From positions 1-64,000 of the forward strand of contig CAJSZQ010000002.1 of the NCBI GenBank assembly GCA_910574185.1: a stretch of DNA of 64,000 nucleotides. Direction: 5' to 3'. This stretch comes from Lachnospiraceae bacterium. Lineage in GTDB: Bacteria > Bacillota > Clostridia > Lachnospirales > Lachnospiraceae. Under the pieces are notes generated by a model that saw only the letters and a list, made by a program, of their open reading frames with translations, was not told where the DNA came from and ran no database searches. This document shows, one piece after another, positions 27,021 through 36,705 of the stretch; the first letter of the stretch is position 1, and each line of letters starts with the position of its first letter. The position numbers and the translations under genes were made by a program.

Positions 27021-27917
27021 ATGGATAAGAGTATGCAGAAATATCTGGATAAAGCGGAAGTGCTCATCGAAGCCCTTCCCTATATCCAGCGGTTTAATCG
27101 AAAAGTAATTGTTGTAAAATACGGCGGCAGCGCTATGGTAGACGAAGAGTTAAAGAAACAGGTTATTGAAGACGTGACGCTTTTGAAGCTGGTCGGATTT
27201 AAACCGATTATTGTCCATGGCGGAGGTAAAGAGATTAGCCGATGGGTTAGCAAGGTAGGAATGGAGCCGAAGTTCATCAATGGACTTCGGGTAACGGACG
27301 AGGCCACCATGGAGCTTGCGGAGATGGTGCTTGGAAAGGTAAACAAAGAGCTTGTTCAACTTGTTCAGGGACTGGGGGTTCGGGCAATCGGAATCAGCGG
27401 CAAGGACGGCGGACTTTTGAAGGTCACGAAAAAATATTCAGGCGGCGGGGATATCGGCTTTGTAGGGGAAGTTAAGGAAGTAAACGCGGCGATTTTGTGG
27501 GATCTTCTGGAAAAAGATTTTCTTCCTATTGTTTGTCCGGTGGGACTGGATGAGAAATTTGCTACTTACAACATCAATGCAGACGATGCGGCCTGCGCTA
27601 TCGCCAGGGCTATGAATGCGGAGAAGCTTGCGTTTCTTACGGACATTGAAGGCGTTTACAAAGACCCGAAGAATCCGGAGACGCTGATTTCGGAGCTTCA
27701 GATTTCTGAGGCAAGGACTCTGATGGAGGAGGGCTTTATCGGAGGCGGTATGCTGCCGAAGCTAAATAATTGTATTGACGCAATTGAAAACGGTGTTTCC
27801 AGAGTGCATATTCTGGACGGAAGGATCGCCCACTGTCTGCTTCTGGAAATATTTACCAATAAAGGAATTGGAACGGCTATTTTAAGGGATGGGGAAGAAA
27901 TGTATTCTGCAAAATAG
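27021..27917 (+). CDS. argB: Acetylglutamate kinase
   Basis: A 298-residue kinase that phosphorylates N-acetylglutamate, second step of arginine synthesis. Family marks are VVKYGGSAM (residues 33-41), [10 protein letters not shown] and, later, [13 protein letters not shown] and GGMLPKL. The N-terminal helix (about 20 residues) found in arginine-sensitive hexameric forms is present, which hints at feedback inhibition. It follows argJ by 21 bp. argD and argF are not in the window. Confidence 0.97.
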   Translation: MDKSMQKYLDKAEVLIEALPYIQRFNRKVIVVKYGGSAMVDEELKKQVIEDVTLLKLVGFKPIIVHGGGKEISRWVSKVGMEPKFINGLRVTDEATMELAEMVLGKVNKELVQLVQGLGVRAIGISGKDGGLLKVTKKYSGGGDIGFVGEVKEVNAAILWDLLEKDFLPIVCPVGLDEKFATYNINADDAACAIARAMNAEKLAFLTDIEGVYKDPKNPETLISELQISEARTLMEEGFIGGGMLPKLNNCIDAIENGVSRVHILDGRIAHCLLLEIFTNKGIGTAILRDGEEMYSAK

Positions 27918-28004
27918 TTTGAAATAATGACAGGCTTAAAAAACCAATGATTGGATATACTAAGAAAAAGATTGTTTTCGGAAGAGACTAGGAGGTATAT
28001 TCAG

Positions 28005-28436
28005 ATGATTGGTTTTTTTATTGCATTAATATCCGGCGCGCTTATGAGCGTACAGGGAGTATTTAACACACAGGTAACAAAGACGGCCGGAGTATGGGTG
28101 AGCAACGGCTGGGTGCAGTTCAGCGCTTTTTTGTTGTGTGCGGCGGTATGGCTGTTTACTGGAAGGGATTCTATCGGGGAACTTGCGAAGGTAGAGCCGA
28201 AATATATGCTTTTGGGAGGTGTAATCGGAGCTGGAATTACCTGGACGGTAATTAAGAGCATGGAGCAGCTTGGTCCGGCTAAGGCAGCGCTGTTAATTGT
28301 AATTGCTCAATTGATTGTGGCTTATGTGATAGAGTTATTGGGTCTGTTCGGTGTGGATAAAGAGCCTTTGGAATGGAGAAAAGTGGGAGGAATGGTACTG
28401 GCATTAATAGGAGTTGCAATTTTCCAGTGGAAATAG
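28005..28436 (+). CDS. Small DMT-type transporter (YdcZ/DUF606 family)
   Basis: A 143-residue membrane protein with five hydrophobic helices. The motif SGALMSVQGVFNTQVTK near the N terminus is typical of the DUF606/YdcZ family, half-size relatives of EamA exporters. Such half-size proteins usually dimerise. The substrate is unknown. The ATG at 28005 has AGGAGG 10 bp upstream. It lies 87 bp after argB and may share its transcript. Confidence 0.8.
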   Translation: MIGFFIALISGALMSVQGVFNTQVTKTAGVWVSNGWVQFSAFLLCAAVWLFTGRDSIGELAKVEPKYMLLGGVIGAGITWTVIKSMEQLGPAKAALLIVIAQLIVAYVIELLGLFGVDKEPLEWRKVGGMVLALIGVAIFQWK

Positions 28437-28501
28437 TAGAATAATTATGTCTAGGCATAAGGAGGGCATTTACAGTTTCGACATCTGTAAAGGAGGAAAT
28501 T

Positions 28502-29170
28502 ATGCAGGACAGCAAGATAAGAATGATGCTTTTGACTGTGGCAGTGATTCTTGCAATCTGTCTGACAGCCGGATGCGGCAGGGGAAAGAAAGACAGTTCG
28601 TTAGAGGAAATATCGCTTAAGTCCACTGAGTCAGAGACGGAAGAGGGGAAGGACGCTTCGGAGGATATAAGGGAAGAAGACGCTCAGAAGGGGACTTCTG
28701 AGAAAGATGAGCAATCCGAAGAGAAGTTCTGCGTGTTTGTTTGCGGCCAGGTTGCCGCGCCGGGAGTTTATGAACTTGCGCCAGACAGCCGCATTTATCA
28801 GGCAGTGGAAGCGGCGGGAGGCTTACTTGAGTCGGCGGCGGGTGATTATGTGAATCAGGCGGAACCGGTGGCGGACGGGCAGCGTGTGTATATTCCGTCG
28901 GAGGAGGAGGTTCAGTCAGAAAGCTCCTGGTCAGGCGGCGTCGGAGGAGACGTATCGTCGTTCGGAGCGCAGTCTGACGGAAGGGTGAACTTAAATACCG
29001 CCGGCAAGGAGGAGCTCATGACCCTGACCGGAATTGGCGAGAGGAAAGCGGAGGCAATCATTCAGTACCGGGAAACCAGAGGAGGCTTCGGGAGTGTCGA
29101 GGAGCTGATGCAGGTGGAGGGAATCAAGGAAGGAACCTTTGAAAAAATTAAAGAGGATATTGTGATATAG
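28502..29170 (+). CDS. ComEA-like lipoprotein (SLBB plus helix-hairpin-helix)
   Basis: A 222-residue secreted protein. A signal peptide ends in a lipobox LTAGC (about residue 25). After an acidic linker there is an SLBB domain (residues 75-140, VFVCGQVAAPGVYEL) and then two helix-hairpin-helix motifs (residues 160-222, VNLNTAGKEELMTLTGIG and VEGIKEGTFEKI). This order defines ComEA, the DNA receptor for uptake across the wall. Here it is lipid-anchored rather than held by a membrane helix. GGAGGAAATT precedes the ATG. comEC lies 3 kb downstream. Confidence 0.88.
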   Translation: MQDSKIRMMLLTVAVILAICLTAGCGRGKKDSSLEEISLKSTESETEEGKDASEDIREEDAQKGTSEKDEQSEEKFCVFVCGQVAAPGVYELAPDSRIYQAVEAAGGLLESAAGDYVNQAEPVADGQRVYIPSEEEVQSESSWSGGVGGDVSSFGAQSDGRVNLNTAGKEELMTLTGIGERKAEAIIQYRETRGGFGSVEELMQVEGIKEGTFEKIKEDIVI

Positions 29171-29178
29171 GGGGACAT

Positions 29179-29868
29179 ATGGGTAAGAGAGTGCTGGTTG
29201 TGGATGATGAGAAGCTGATTGTAAAGGGAATACGATTCAGCCTGGAACAGGACGATATGAAGGTGGACTGCGCATATGACGGAGAGGAGGCTCTTGCGTT
29301 TGCCAGAGAGAATGAGTATGATATCATTCTTCTGGACGTTATGCTGCCGAAACACGATGGGTTTGAGGTGTGCAGGCAGATTCGTGAGTATTCGGACGTG
29401 CCGATTATTATGCTGACGGCGAAGGGGGATGACATGGATAAGATTCTGGGCCTGGAATATGGCGCAGATGATTACATAACGAAACCTTTTAATATTCTGG
29501 AGGTAAAGGCCAGAATTAAGGCGGTTATGCGCCGGGTTAATAAGAAAGGCAGAAGCGGTGACAACGACAGAGTCATTCAGAAAGGCAGTATGAAGATTGA
29601 CTGTGAGAGCAGGCGGGTTTTTATTGGGGAGAAGGAAGTGAACTTAACTGCTAAGGAATTTGATCTGCTAGAGCTTCTTGCAATGAATCCCAACAAGGTG
29701 TACAGCAGGGAGAATCTTCTGAATATTGTCTGGGGTTACGAGTATCCCGGAGATGCGAGAACAGTGGATGTGCATATCCGCAGACTCAGGGAGAAGATAG
29801 AACTACATCCAAGCGATCCGAAGTATGTCTATACAAAGTGGGGAGTTGGTTATTATTTTAGGGGTTAG
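29179..29868 (+). CDS. OmpR/PhoB-type response regulator
   Basis: A 229-residue regulator. The receiver domain has the acidic pair VVDDEK (residues 7-12), the phosphorylated Asp53 in ILLDVMLP, and ITKPF with the conserved Lys. The C-terminal winged helix (about residues 135-229) ends with DVHIRRLREKIE and VGYYFRG. It starts 8 bp after the ComEA-like gene and overlaps the histidine kinase gene, so the two form one two-component system. The signal is unknown. Confidence 0.95.
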   Translation: MGKRVLVVDDEKLIVKGIRFSLEQDDMKVDCAYDGEEALAFARENEYDIILLDVMLPKHDGFEVCRQIREYSDVPIIMLTAKGDDMDKILGLEYGADDYITKPFNILEVKARIKAVMRRVNKKGRSGDNDRVIQKGSMKIDCESRRVFIGEKEVNLTAKEFDLLELLAMNPNKVYSRENLLNIVWGYEYPGDARTVDVHIRRLREKIELHPSDPKYVYTKWGVGYYFRG

Positions 29869-31291
29869 CCGTTATATTCAATTTAAGTTTTTCAAGAGCC
29901 TGCGCTTTTACATCATTCTGCTTTTGATGTTGGTAGGCATTATTCCCTGTGTGGTGATGAAAGCAATGGTTCTTGACAGCTATGAGAAGAGAGCAGTCGA
30001 CGTACGGACTGCAGAGATACAAAATCAATGTACGATTCTATGTAATCAGCTTAGCAGTTCTAAATATCTGGAGAATGGGGTATCGGAGATTATTCAGACA
30101 GAATTAATACAGCTTTCCAATATGTATAATGGGCGGATTATGGTAATTGATCAGGAATTTATCATTATCGAGGATACCTATAATCTGGAAAAAGGTAAGA
30201 CTATGATATCAGAGGACGTGATGAACAGCTTTCGTGGTCAGGTTGTCAGTCAATATGACGGGAGAAACCGGTTTATCGAGGTGGCTGCGCCGATTAAGGA
30301 TGAAAACGATGAAGAGATAATAGGCGTAATGCTGGTCAGTGTTTCGACAGATACCATTGCAGCTACCAAGGCGTTGCTTCGGAAAAAGGCGAATATTGCG
30401 GAAGTTATCATTATTTTGGTGGTTATGGCGGCGGCAGTTTTCTTAGGAACCGTCATGGTGCGCCCATTTGCGAAAATTACAAAGTCGATTGGTGATTTGA
30501 CCGATGGATACCATACGGATTATCTGCATGTATACACCTATGAAGAGACCGGGCTAATCTCAGAAGCATTTAATAAGATGCTCGGCAGATTAAAAAGTCT
30601 GGATGAATCCAGACAGGAATTTGTGTCCAATGTGTCTCATGAGTTAAAGACGCCCCTTACATCCATGAAGGTGTTGTCGGATTCCATTTTAATGCAGAAC
30701 GACGCGCCGGTAGAGCTTTATCAGGAGTTTATGGGAGATTTATCGCAGGAGATTGAGCGGGAAAATAAAATTATCAATGATTTATTATCTTTGGTGAAGA
30801 TGGACAAGACGGCGGCAGATATGAATATTAAATCAGAGAATATGAATGAGGTGATTGAGCGTATCTTAAAGCGCTTGCAGCCGCTTGCAGCCGAGGCGAA
30901 TATTGAAGTTGTATATGAGAGTTTTCGGCCGGTAAATGCAGAAATTGACGAAGTAAAGCTGTCGCTGGCGATTACGAATCTTGTGGAAAATGCGATTAAA
31001 TATAACAATAAAGACGGCTGGGTACATGTGTCGCTGAATGCAGATCACAAGTACTGTTATATTGAGATTGCAGATTCTGGAATTGGAATTCCAGAAGAAG
31101 AGACGGAACATATATTTGAGCGGTTTTACCGGGTAGATAAGTCCCATTCAAGGGAAATTGGCGGCACAGGCCTCGGACTTTCTATTGCGAGGAATGTGGT
31201 AGTTATGCACAGGGGGGCTATTAAGGTATTTAGTCAGCCTGGGGAGGGAACTACTTTTTCTGTAAGGATTCCGATTATTTATGCAGTTTGA
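29825..31291 (+). CDS. Sensor histidine kinase
   Basis: A 488-residue (from this start) membrane kinase. It has two membrane helices (about residues 30-50 and 190-212) around an extracellular sensor domain, then a HAMP linker, a HisKA domain with His272 in SNVSHELKTPL, and an ATPase domain with N, G1 and G2 boxes (LVENAIKYN, DSGIGIPEE, GGTGLGLSI). It overlaps the response regulator by 44 bp from this ATG. The true start may be the TTG at 29846 or another codon nearby, since neither start has a strong ribosome site. Confidence 0.93.
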   Translation: MSIQSGELVIILGVSRYIQFKFFKSLRFYIILLLMLVGIIPCVVMKAMVLDSYEKRAVDVRTAEIQNQCTILCNQLSSSKYLENGVSEIIQTELIQLSNMYNGRIMVIDQEFIIIEDTYNLEKGKTMISEDVMNSFRGQVVSQYDGRNRFIEVAAPIKDENDEEIIGVMLVSVSTDTIAATKALLRKKANIAEVIIILVVMAAAVFLGTVMVRPFAKITKSIGDLTDGYHTDYLHVYTYEETGLISEAFNKMLGRLKSLDESRQEFVSNVSHELKTPLTSMKVLSDSILMQNDAPVELYQEFMGDLSQEIERENKIINDLLSLVKMDKTAADMNIKSENMNEVIERILKRLQPLAAEANIEVVYESFRPVNAEIDEVKLSLAITNLVENAIKYNNKDGWVHVSLNADHKYCYIEIADSGIGIPEEETEHIFERFYRVDKSHSREIGGTGLGLSIARNVVVMHRGAIKVFSQPGEGTTFSVRIPIIYAV

Positions 31292-31375
31292 GAGTGGTCT
31301 TTGTACCGAAAGGCCGGATGACGCATGGAAGATGAGAAGAATGGCAGCATTGATTTTGGGGCAGGAGGGACCAAT

Positions 31376-32287
31376 ATGCGGAAATGTGGAATCAGATTGA
31401 TTTTTCTGGTTGTGTTTTGTCTGCTGTTTGGCGGATGTAAGCACAAGGAAGAGACGGGAGATATACAGATTTACTATTTGAATACGGAAGGAACCGCCCT
31501 TGCTACAGAAAATTATAAATGGAAGTCTTCAGAGATTCCTAAGCAAATCGAGGAAGTGTTGGAGAAGTTGAGGAAGCCAGAGGATACCGTTCAGTGTACC
31601 TCGGCAATTCCGGCAGATGTAATCGTGACGGATTTTATTCTGGAGGAGAATCGGTTGGATATTTATTTTAGTCAGGAATATGAGCTTCTTGATAAGCCGG
31701 CGGAGGTATTGCTTCGGGCAGCGGTGGTAGAATCCCTGACGGAGATTGAGGCTGTATATCTGGTTCGTTTTTATGTAAATGGGGAGCCTTTGAAGGACAG
31801 TCATGGCAATGCGGTTGGATATATGCGGAAGGATGATTTTGTGCAGAACACTGGAGCGGCGCTCAATTCTTATCAGCAGGAGGAGGTCTGCCTTTACTAT
31901 GCGTCCCCTGGAGGAACCGGTTTGGTCAAAAAAAAGATTTCTTTGCGCTATAACAGTTATATGACCATTGAAAAAGCGATTGTGGAACAGTTGATTAAGG
32001 GGCCGGAATCTGGTGGAATTTTTGCATCGATTCCTGCAGAGACGAAACTTCTTGGGGTTTCTGTTAAGGATAATATCTGCTATGTGAATTTAAATGAAGG
32101 ATTTCTTGCAGAACTTCCTTCTGTTAATCCAGAATTGAGAGTGTACTCTTTGGTAAATTCTGTGATTGAAGGAGGTAACTGTAATCAGGTACAGATATTA
32201 ATTAACGGAGCTCCTAATGTGGCTCTGAATGATTCGCTTACATTTGAGAAGCCATTCAGAGAGGATATGAAAATGGTGGAGGAATAG
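31376..32287 (+). CDS. GerMN domain lipoprotein
   Basis: A 303-residue lipoprotein with a signal peptide and lipobox LFGGC (about residue 20). Two GerMN (sporulation/spore germination) domains follow: IQIYYLNTEGTALATEN at about residue 28 and VCLYYASPGGTGLVKK at about 170. In relatives, the domain occurs in GerM of spores and in cell-envelope lipoproteins next to histidine kinases. The ATG at 31376 has GCAGGAGGG upstream; the longer frame from 31325 is less likely. It ends 3 bp before comEC. Confidence 0.85.
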   Translation: MRKCGIRLIFLVVFCLLFGGCKHKEETGDIQIYYLNTEGTALATENYKWKSSEIPKQIEEVLEKLRKPEDTVQCTSAIPADVIVTDFILEENRLDIYFSQEYELLDKPAEVLLRAAVVESLTEIEAVYLVRFYVNGEPLKDSHGNAVGYMRKDDFVQNTGAALNSYQQEEVCLYYASPGGTGLVKKKISLRYNSYMTIEKAIVEQLIKGPESGGIFASIPAETKLLGVSVKDNICYVNLNEGFLAELPSVNPELRVYSLVNSVIEGGNCNQVQILINGAPNVALNDSLTFEKPFREDMKMVEE

Positions 32288-32290
32288 AAT

Positions 32291-34675
32291 ATAGAAATAA
32301 AAAAACATAATAAAGAAAGAAAATTATTTACACTTTGTCTTACTTTTCTTGCAGTTAGCTTTATTTGTGTCCATTGGGGAAGAGATACTTTTCTGAAAGA
32401 CAGGTTCTCTTCTCCGGCAGAGACAGAGATTCCAGAAGGGACGCAGGTAATGGTTACCGGACAAGTCTGTCAGATTGAACAGGCTTCTGATTATCAGATG
32501 GTATATCTTAAGAACAATTCTATTTGTCGTCAAAATATCAGTTTTCAAAAAAATCAGAAAGATGACAATTTAAATCAGGAAATCCAGGAACCGTATATAC
32601 TGGTATTTGACGATAGCGGACAAATAATTCGGCTTGGGAATCAAGTGCAGGTATGGGGAAAATTAAAGTTTTTTGAAAGGGAGAGGAATCCTGGAGGCTT
32701 TTCCCAAAAGGCCTATTATCAGTCGCGGGGAATTTGGGCTTATCTCTGGAGCAGTAAGATGCAGTGTATAGATGAGAACTCCTATCAGTGCCGGGACTTT
32801 CTGAATCGTTTGCGTCTGCGGTGGAAAGAGCTTTTGCTGGAGACTGCGGGGGAGGAGTACGGCGGTGTTTTGTGCGCTGTAATTCTGGGGGATAAAAGAC
32901 AGATAGATACAGAGATGAAAGAGTTGTATCAGGTAAATGGAATTGCGCATGTCCTGGCTATTTCCGGACTTCATCTATCCTTTGTGGGACTGGGTTTTTA
33001 CCAGATGATTCGGAGAGCGACAGGGTCATATCTTTTGGGAGGCGCCGCGGGTATTTCTTTTTTGCTGCTATATATTCTGATGATTGGAAGCAGTGTATCG
33101 GCGATTCGGGCGCTGATTATGTTCTGCATTCGTGTAGGAGCGGATATGTCGGGGAGAGTTTATGACGCGGCAACTTCTGTGGCTGTGGCAGCAGCCGGAG
33201 TGATTATCTGGAGACCGCTTTCTTTTTATGATGCAGGCTTTCAGCTTTCCTTTGGGGCGGTCTGCGGTATCATTTTTTTGTATCCTCTGATTGAGGGAAA
33301 GAAAGCTGAGAGCCAGGGCAGTGCGGCAGGGAAAGAGAAGAGAAGTCTGATAACAGATGTAAAAGACAGCTTTATGGCAAGTCTCTGTATTCAGGCGGCA
33401 ACACTTCCGGCTATTCTGTTTCATTATTGTGAAATTCCCGTATACTCGGTGCTGTTAAATCTGATTGTGATTCCGTTGATGAGCCTGCTTCTGGTATTTG
33501 GCTTTGCAGGAAGCTTCTTGTGTCTGCTCTGGCAAAACGGGGGAATGCTCTGCATGCAGTTCTGTGGGCTGATCCTGAAGTTATATGAATTGCTCTGTCG
33601 GGGAATCCGTCATTTTCCGAAGCATCAGTTGATCACCGGGAAGCCGGATATTTTAGGGATACTTCTGTATTGCCTGAGTCTTCTGGGCTGTATGTTTCTT
33701 TTGCGTGGAAATATCCACAGAATAATCAAAGCCGGAACTTACGTTGTTGGAATGCTGGCGCTGATTCTTGCCTGTCCGGCAGTAAATCACAGAGGACTGG
33801 AGGTTACTTTTCTGGATGTGGGGCAGGGAGATGGAATATTTATACGGGAAAGAGGAGGCATCACCTGCCTGATTGACGGAGGAAGCAGCGATGTATCCAA
33901 GGTTGGGAAATACCGAATTGAGCCGTTTCTGAAAGCAAGAGGGGTGTCCGAGATCGATTATGCTTTTATTACTCACGGAGACAGCGACCATATCAGCGGT
34001 CTGGAGGAGCTGATGGAAAGACAGGATATAGGAGTAAAGATATCCTGTGTGGTATTTCCTGAGCAGACCCTGTGGGATGAGAAGCTTACAGAACTCTGTA
34101 CTATGGCACAGAAACAGGGAACCCGGACGGTTGTGATGAGTCCCGGAAAACAGGTGACGGGGAAAAATCTCATAGTAAGCTGTCTGGCGCCGGACGGAAA
34201 CAAGCTTGCGGAAACAGGAAATGCGGCTTCACTGGTACTGGGAGCTTCTTACGGTGAAATAGACGTACTACTTACCGGGGATGTGGAGGGAGAAGGAGAG
34301 GAATTGCTGACAGCAGCGGTGGAGAAAGAATATGAAGTGCTGAAGGTGGCTCATCATGGTTCAAAAAATTCCACCAGCGAGGAATTTCTGGAAATTGTTC
34401 ATCCAAAGCTTGCAGTGATATCTGCGGGAAGGGATAACAGATATGGACATCCCCATGAGGAAACATTGAAAAGGCTGAGAGATAAAGAGGCTGCAGTTCT
34501 TACCACCGCTGAATCTGGTGCAATTATCCTGAAAGCAGATGGAAAAGAGGTGGGGGATTTGAAGATTATCCGGTATCAATCATTTTATGAAAAGTATGGG
34601 AAGAAATTTACAGGAGGAGGCAGGACCAGTAAAGTATTTGCGCCTTCTGCTTCAGTTCCTGGAGCCGGAGGATAA
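32291..34675 (+). CDS. comEC: ComEC/Rec2 DNA uptake channel protein
   Basis: A large polytopic protein for DNA uptake across the membrane. It has an N-terminal helix, an OB-like region, the Competence domain (LAISGLHLSFVGLGFYQ onward), and a C-terminal metallo-beta-lactamase-like domain (LDVGQGDGIFI, THGDSDHISGLEEL, VAHHGSKNS). The open frame runs back to 32288, but the first ATG is at 32450. GGAGG (32278-32282) is 8 bp before an ATA at 32291, and reading from there restores an N-terminal membrane helix, so I place the start at ATA (794 residues). The last 25 residues after about 34600 overlap an integrase frame and look foreign. Confidence 0.88.
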   Translation: MEIKKHNKERKLFTLCLTFLAVSFICVHWGRDTFLKDRFSSPAETEIPEGTQVMVTGQVCQIEQASDYQMVYLKNNSICRQNISFQKNQKDDNLNQEIQEPYILVFDDSGQIIRLGNQVQVWGKLKFFERERNPGGFSQKAYYQSRGIWAYLWSSKMQCIDENSYQCRDFLNRLRLRWKELLLETAGEEYGGVLCAVILGDKRQIDTEMKELYQVNGIAHVLAISGLHLSFVGLGFYQMIRRATGSYLLGGAAGISFLLLYILMIGSSVSAIRALIMFCIRVGADMSGRVYDAATSVAVAAAGVIIWRPLSFYDAGFQLSFGAVCGIIFLYPLIEGKKAESQGSAAGKEKRSLITDVKDSFMASLCIQAATLPAILFHYCEIPVYSVLLNLIVIPLMSLLLVFGFAGSFLCLLWQNGGMLCMQFCGLILKLYELLCRGIRHFPKHQLITGKPDILGILLYCLSLLGCMFLLRGNIHRIIKAGTYVVGMLALILACPAVNHRGLEVTFLDVGQGDGIFIRERGGITCLIDGGSSDVSKVGKYRIEPFLKARGVSEIDYAFITHGDSDHISGLEELMERQDIGVKISCVVFPEQTLWDEKLTELCTMAQKQGTRTVVMSPGKQVTGKNLIVSCLAPDGNKLAETGNAASLVLGASYGEIDVLLTGDVEGEGEELLTAAVEKEYEVLKVAHHGSKNSTSEEFLEIVHPKLAVISAGRDNRYGHPHEETLKRLRDKEAAVLTTAESGAIILKADGKEVGDLKIIRYQSFYEKYGKKFTGGGRTSKVFAPSASVPGAGG

Positions 34676-35342
34676 ACGGCCGGAGTGGGAAAAAGATGTA
34701 TGGAATTTGGAAAATCTGGGATTTGAGGTCAGACAGAACCCGATAGATATCATAAGGACTATCAAATTTACAGGAATCAGGCAGGAGGCAATCAGGGAAG
34801 AGGTAAAACGGGCATCTTATATTCGGATTAAATATTTATCCGTAGGTTCGCTCCAGGGGGAGATACGTGCGGTAAGACGGTTTTCAGAATTCCTTGCAGA
34901 GAAGAATCCGGAAATCACAAGCCTGGGAGAGGTGGGGAGGTTAAATATTGAGGAATATTTGACACACATCAATCTGGAAAGAGGACAGGAAAGAAATCTA
35001 AAAACTGAGATGGCAAATTTAAAGGATATGCTGCAGCAGGTCAGGAAAGTGATTGACAAGCTCAAGTTAGGGAAGTTGTTTATCAGGCAGGATATGCCGA
35101 AAGGCGCTGAAGTTCTGATTGGAAATTCGGCATATGAAAAACTTTTTTTTGCTGATTGCCTAAACATATCTAATAAAAGGGCATGCTTCGCAGACCTTCT
35201 TGCGGAGGTCTTTGAAAAACGGTATTCAGTGGCAGGGGCTCTTTATCAGGAAGTACCATATGTTTTATGCTATTCAGAAAGCCATAGTACCGGAGCTTCT
35301 GAAAACTGGATGGCAGCACATGCATCAGGTAACGCCGGATGA
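34587..35342 (+). pseudogene. Tyrosine-recombinase (integrase) N-terminal remnant
   Basis: A frame overlapping the end of comEC. From about residue 15 to 170 it resembles the N-terminal SAM-like (core-binding) domain of transposon integrases: EDKRPEWEKDVWNLENLG, EIRAVRRFSEFLAEKNP and EEYLTHINLE. It breaks off after KLFIRQDMPKG (about 35100), and the rest of the frame does not look like an integrase; the catalytic Arg-His-Arg-Tyr domain is missing. It marks the left side of the accessory region. Confidence 0.65.
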
Positions 35343-35526
35343 ATTCCGTATGCGCCAAGGTGATTTGGTGTTTTGGTTCACCGGGCATCTTTCCTCTGGC
35401 GGAAAAAGTGACCGTATCATCGGAAATAGCGCAGTTTGATCTGGATGCTCCCAATATTGTGGAAATGCTTGCAGAAGCGGATTTAGAGTTTGCGGATTGG
35501 ACTGGCGTAAGTGAAGAAAAAAGAGA
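35200..35526 (+). other. Scrambled coding remnant
   Basis: Two overlapping frames (35200-35439 and 35339-35533) carry pieces that look coding, such as TPDEFRMRQGDLVFW and IAQFDLDAPNIVEMLAEADL, but neither is complete and no ribosome site is seen. A frameshifted relic is likely. The family is not recognised. Confidence 0.3.
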
Positions 35527-35820
35527 TTGTTGATAAAGAGCGGAGATTCCTATTATATTGATTCGGTTGTTTTTTTCTGTGAAGAAGATGGACATCAGGA
35601 GTGTAGTGAATACATACAGAAATTAGGACAGTCATATGAAGAACATATTGTATTTTTGCTGGAGGCTGGAGCGCTTAGCATAGATTATGATTTGGTGATT
35701 TACGAATATGCATTTTTATGCTTGCAGGAAATAAAAAGGAAGAATCCGAGGTTTTATATTGGAGCATTTTCACGCTTTGGTGAAAATGATTTAAATGCTG
35801 ACCTATTGAAAGAAGATTGA
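35527..35820 (+). CDS. Small hypothetical protein
   Basis: A 97-residue frame from a TTG start. It is acidic and compact (YYIDSVVFFCEEDGHQE, then a Leu-rich helix). No family was recognised. AGAAAAAAGAG upstream is a weak ribosome site. It follows the scrambled stretch and may be the tail of the same broken gene. Confidence 0.35.
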   Translation: MLIKSGDSYYIDSVVFFCEEDGHQECSEYIQKLGQSYEEHIVFLLEAGALSIDYDLVIYEYAFLCLQEIKRKNPRFYIGAFSRFGENDLNADLLKED

Positions 35821-36044
35821 TTGGTAACTTTGAGAGTTCCAAAGAATGCTACAGTATTTTTCCGATGTACTGTAGCCTTACTATGTAAATAAGTGATTTT
35901 ATAAGTGAATTTTCTGGATGCTTAAAATATTTTTCGGCGCCCCTTATTCCAAGGAAATGTTTCTGATAGACTGTTTTAGAAGGACATAAAAAATTTAATT
36001 CAGATGCATTTTAAAATAAAAAAGATAATCCAATAATATGTGTA

Positions 36045-36079
36045 TTGCAGAATGTACATAATAATGTTAATATTATGTA
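36045..36079 (+). promoter_or_regulatory. Promoter and palindromic operator of the toxin-antitoxin operon
   Basis: TACATAATA (36055-36063) and TATTATGTA (36071-36079) form a perfect 9-bp inverted repeat. It overlaps a candidate promoter: TTGCAG at 36045-36050, 17 bp, TAATAT at 36068-36073. This suits self-repression by the antitoxin. Confidence 0.65.
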
Positions 36080-36100
36080 TAAAAGAGGGGAGATGATTAA

Positions 36101-36364
36101 ATGCCAGTAATTAAGCCTATTACAGAACTGAGAGATACAAATGCAATATCTGAAATTTGTCATAAGCAGCAACAGCCGGTGTTTATTACAAAAAATGGAT
36201 ATGGAGATTTGGTAGTTATGAGCATTGAAGTTTATGATGAATTAATTAACATGAATAGAATTGATAAATCAATTTTGGAGGCGGAACAGGAGGTGTCAAA
36301 TGGGGCAGAACTGTTAGACGCAAGAGAGGCTTTAAGCCAATTGAGGAGGAAACATTTTGGATAA
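36101..36364 (+). CDS. Phd/YefM-type antitoxin
   Basis: An 87-residue protein. The N-terminal fold (PITELRDTNAISEICHKQQQP, ITKNGYGDLVVMSIEVYDEL) is the Phd/YefM DNA-binding domain; the C-terminal part is a charged helix that should wrap the toxin. GAGGGGAGATGATTAA precedes the ATG. It overlaps the toxin gene by 8 bp. Confidence 0.88.
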   Translation: MPVIKPITELRDTNAISEICHKQQQPVFITKNGYGDLVVMSIEVYDELINMNRIDKSILEAEQEVSNGAELLDAREALSQLRRKHFG

Positions 36365-36659
36365 ATATACTGTTAAGATGTTTCCTCAAGCCTACCTTGA
36401 TTTAGATAAAATCTATGAACTGGTACTTTTTAATGATAACTATGGCGACAACGCATTAAAGCTGGCAAAAAGACTTGAAGATGCGATTTTCAGTTTAGAA
36501 GAGCAGCCTTATCGCGGAGCGGAACGTAAATATGGGTTTTATGCTCATAAAGGTTACCGTAAGTTATTTATTTCTGGTTATATTATTATCTATGAAGTCT
36601 TGGATGCGGAAAAAATAGTTGCGGTACTAACGATTAAATATAGCGGAAGTGAATTTTGA
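36357..36659 (+). CDS. RelE/ParE-type toxin
   Basis: A 100-residue protein of the RelE/ParE superfamily: FPQAYLDLDKIYELV at the N terminus, then SLEEQPYRGAERKYG and KLFISGYIIIYEVLDAEKIV. In this group ParE forms poison gyrase and RelE forms cut mRNA on the ribosome; which applies cannot be decided. The start is a TTG inside the antitoxin gene with AGGAGGAAACATT upstream. Confidence 0.86.
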   Translation: MDKYTVKMFPQAYLDLDKIYELVLFNDNYGDNALKLAKRLEDAIFSLEEQPYRGAERKYGFYAHKGYRKLFISGYIIIYEVLDAEKIVAVLTIKYSGSEF

Positions 36660-36705
36660 CCTTTCGCTGTATTTAATGCAATGATAGAAACTAATTTATG
36701 ATGAA

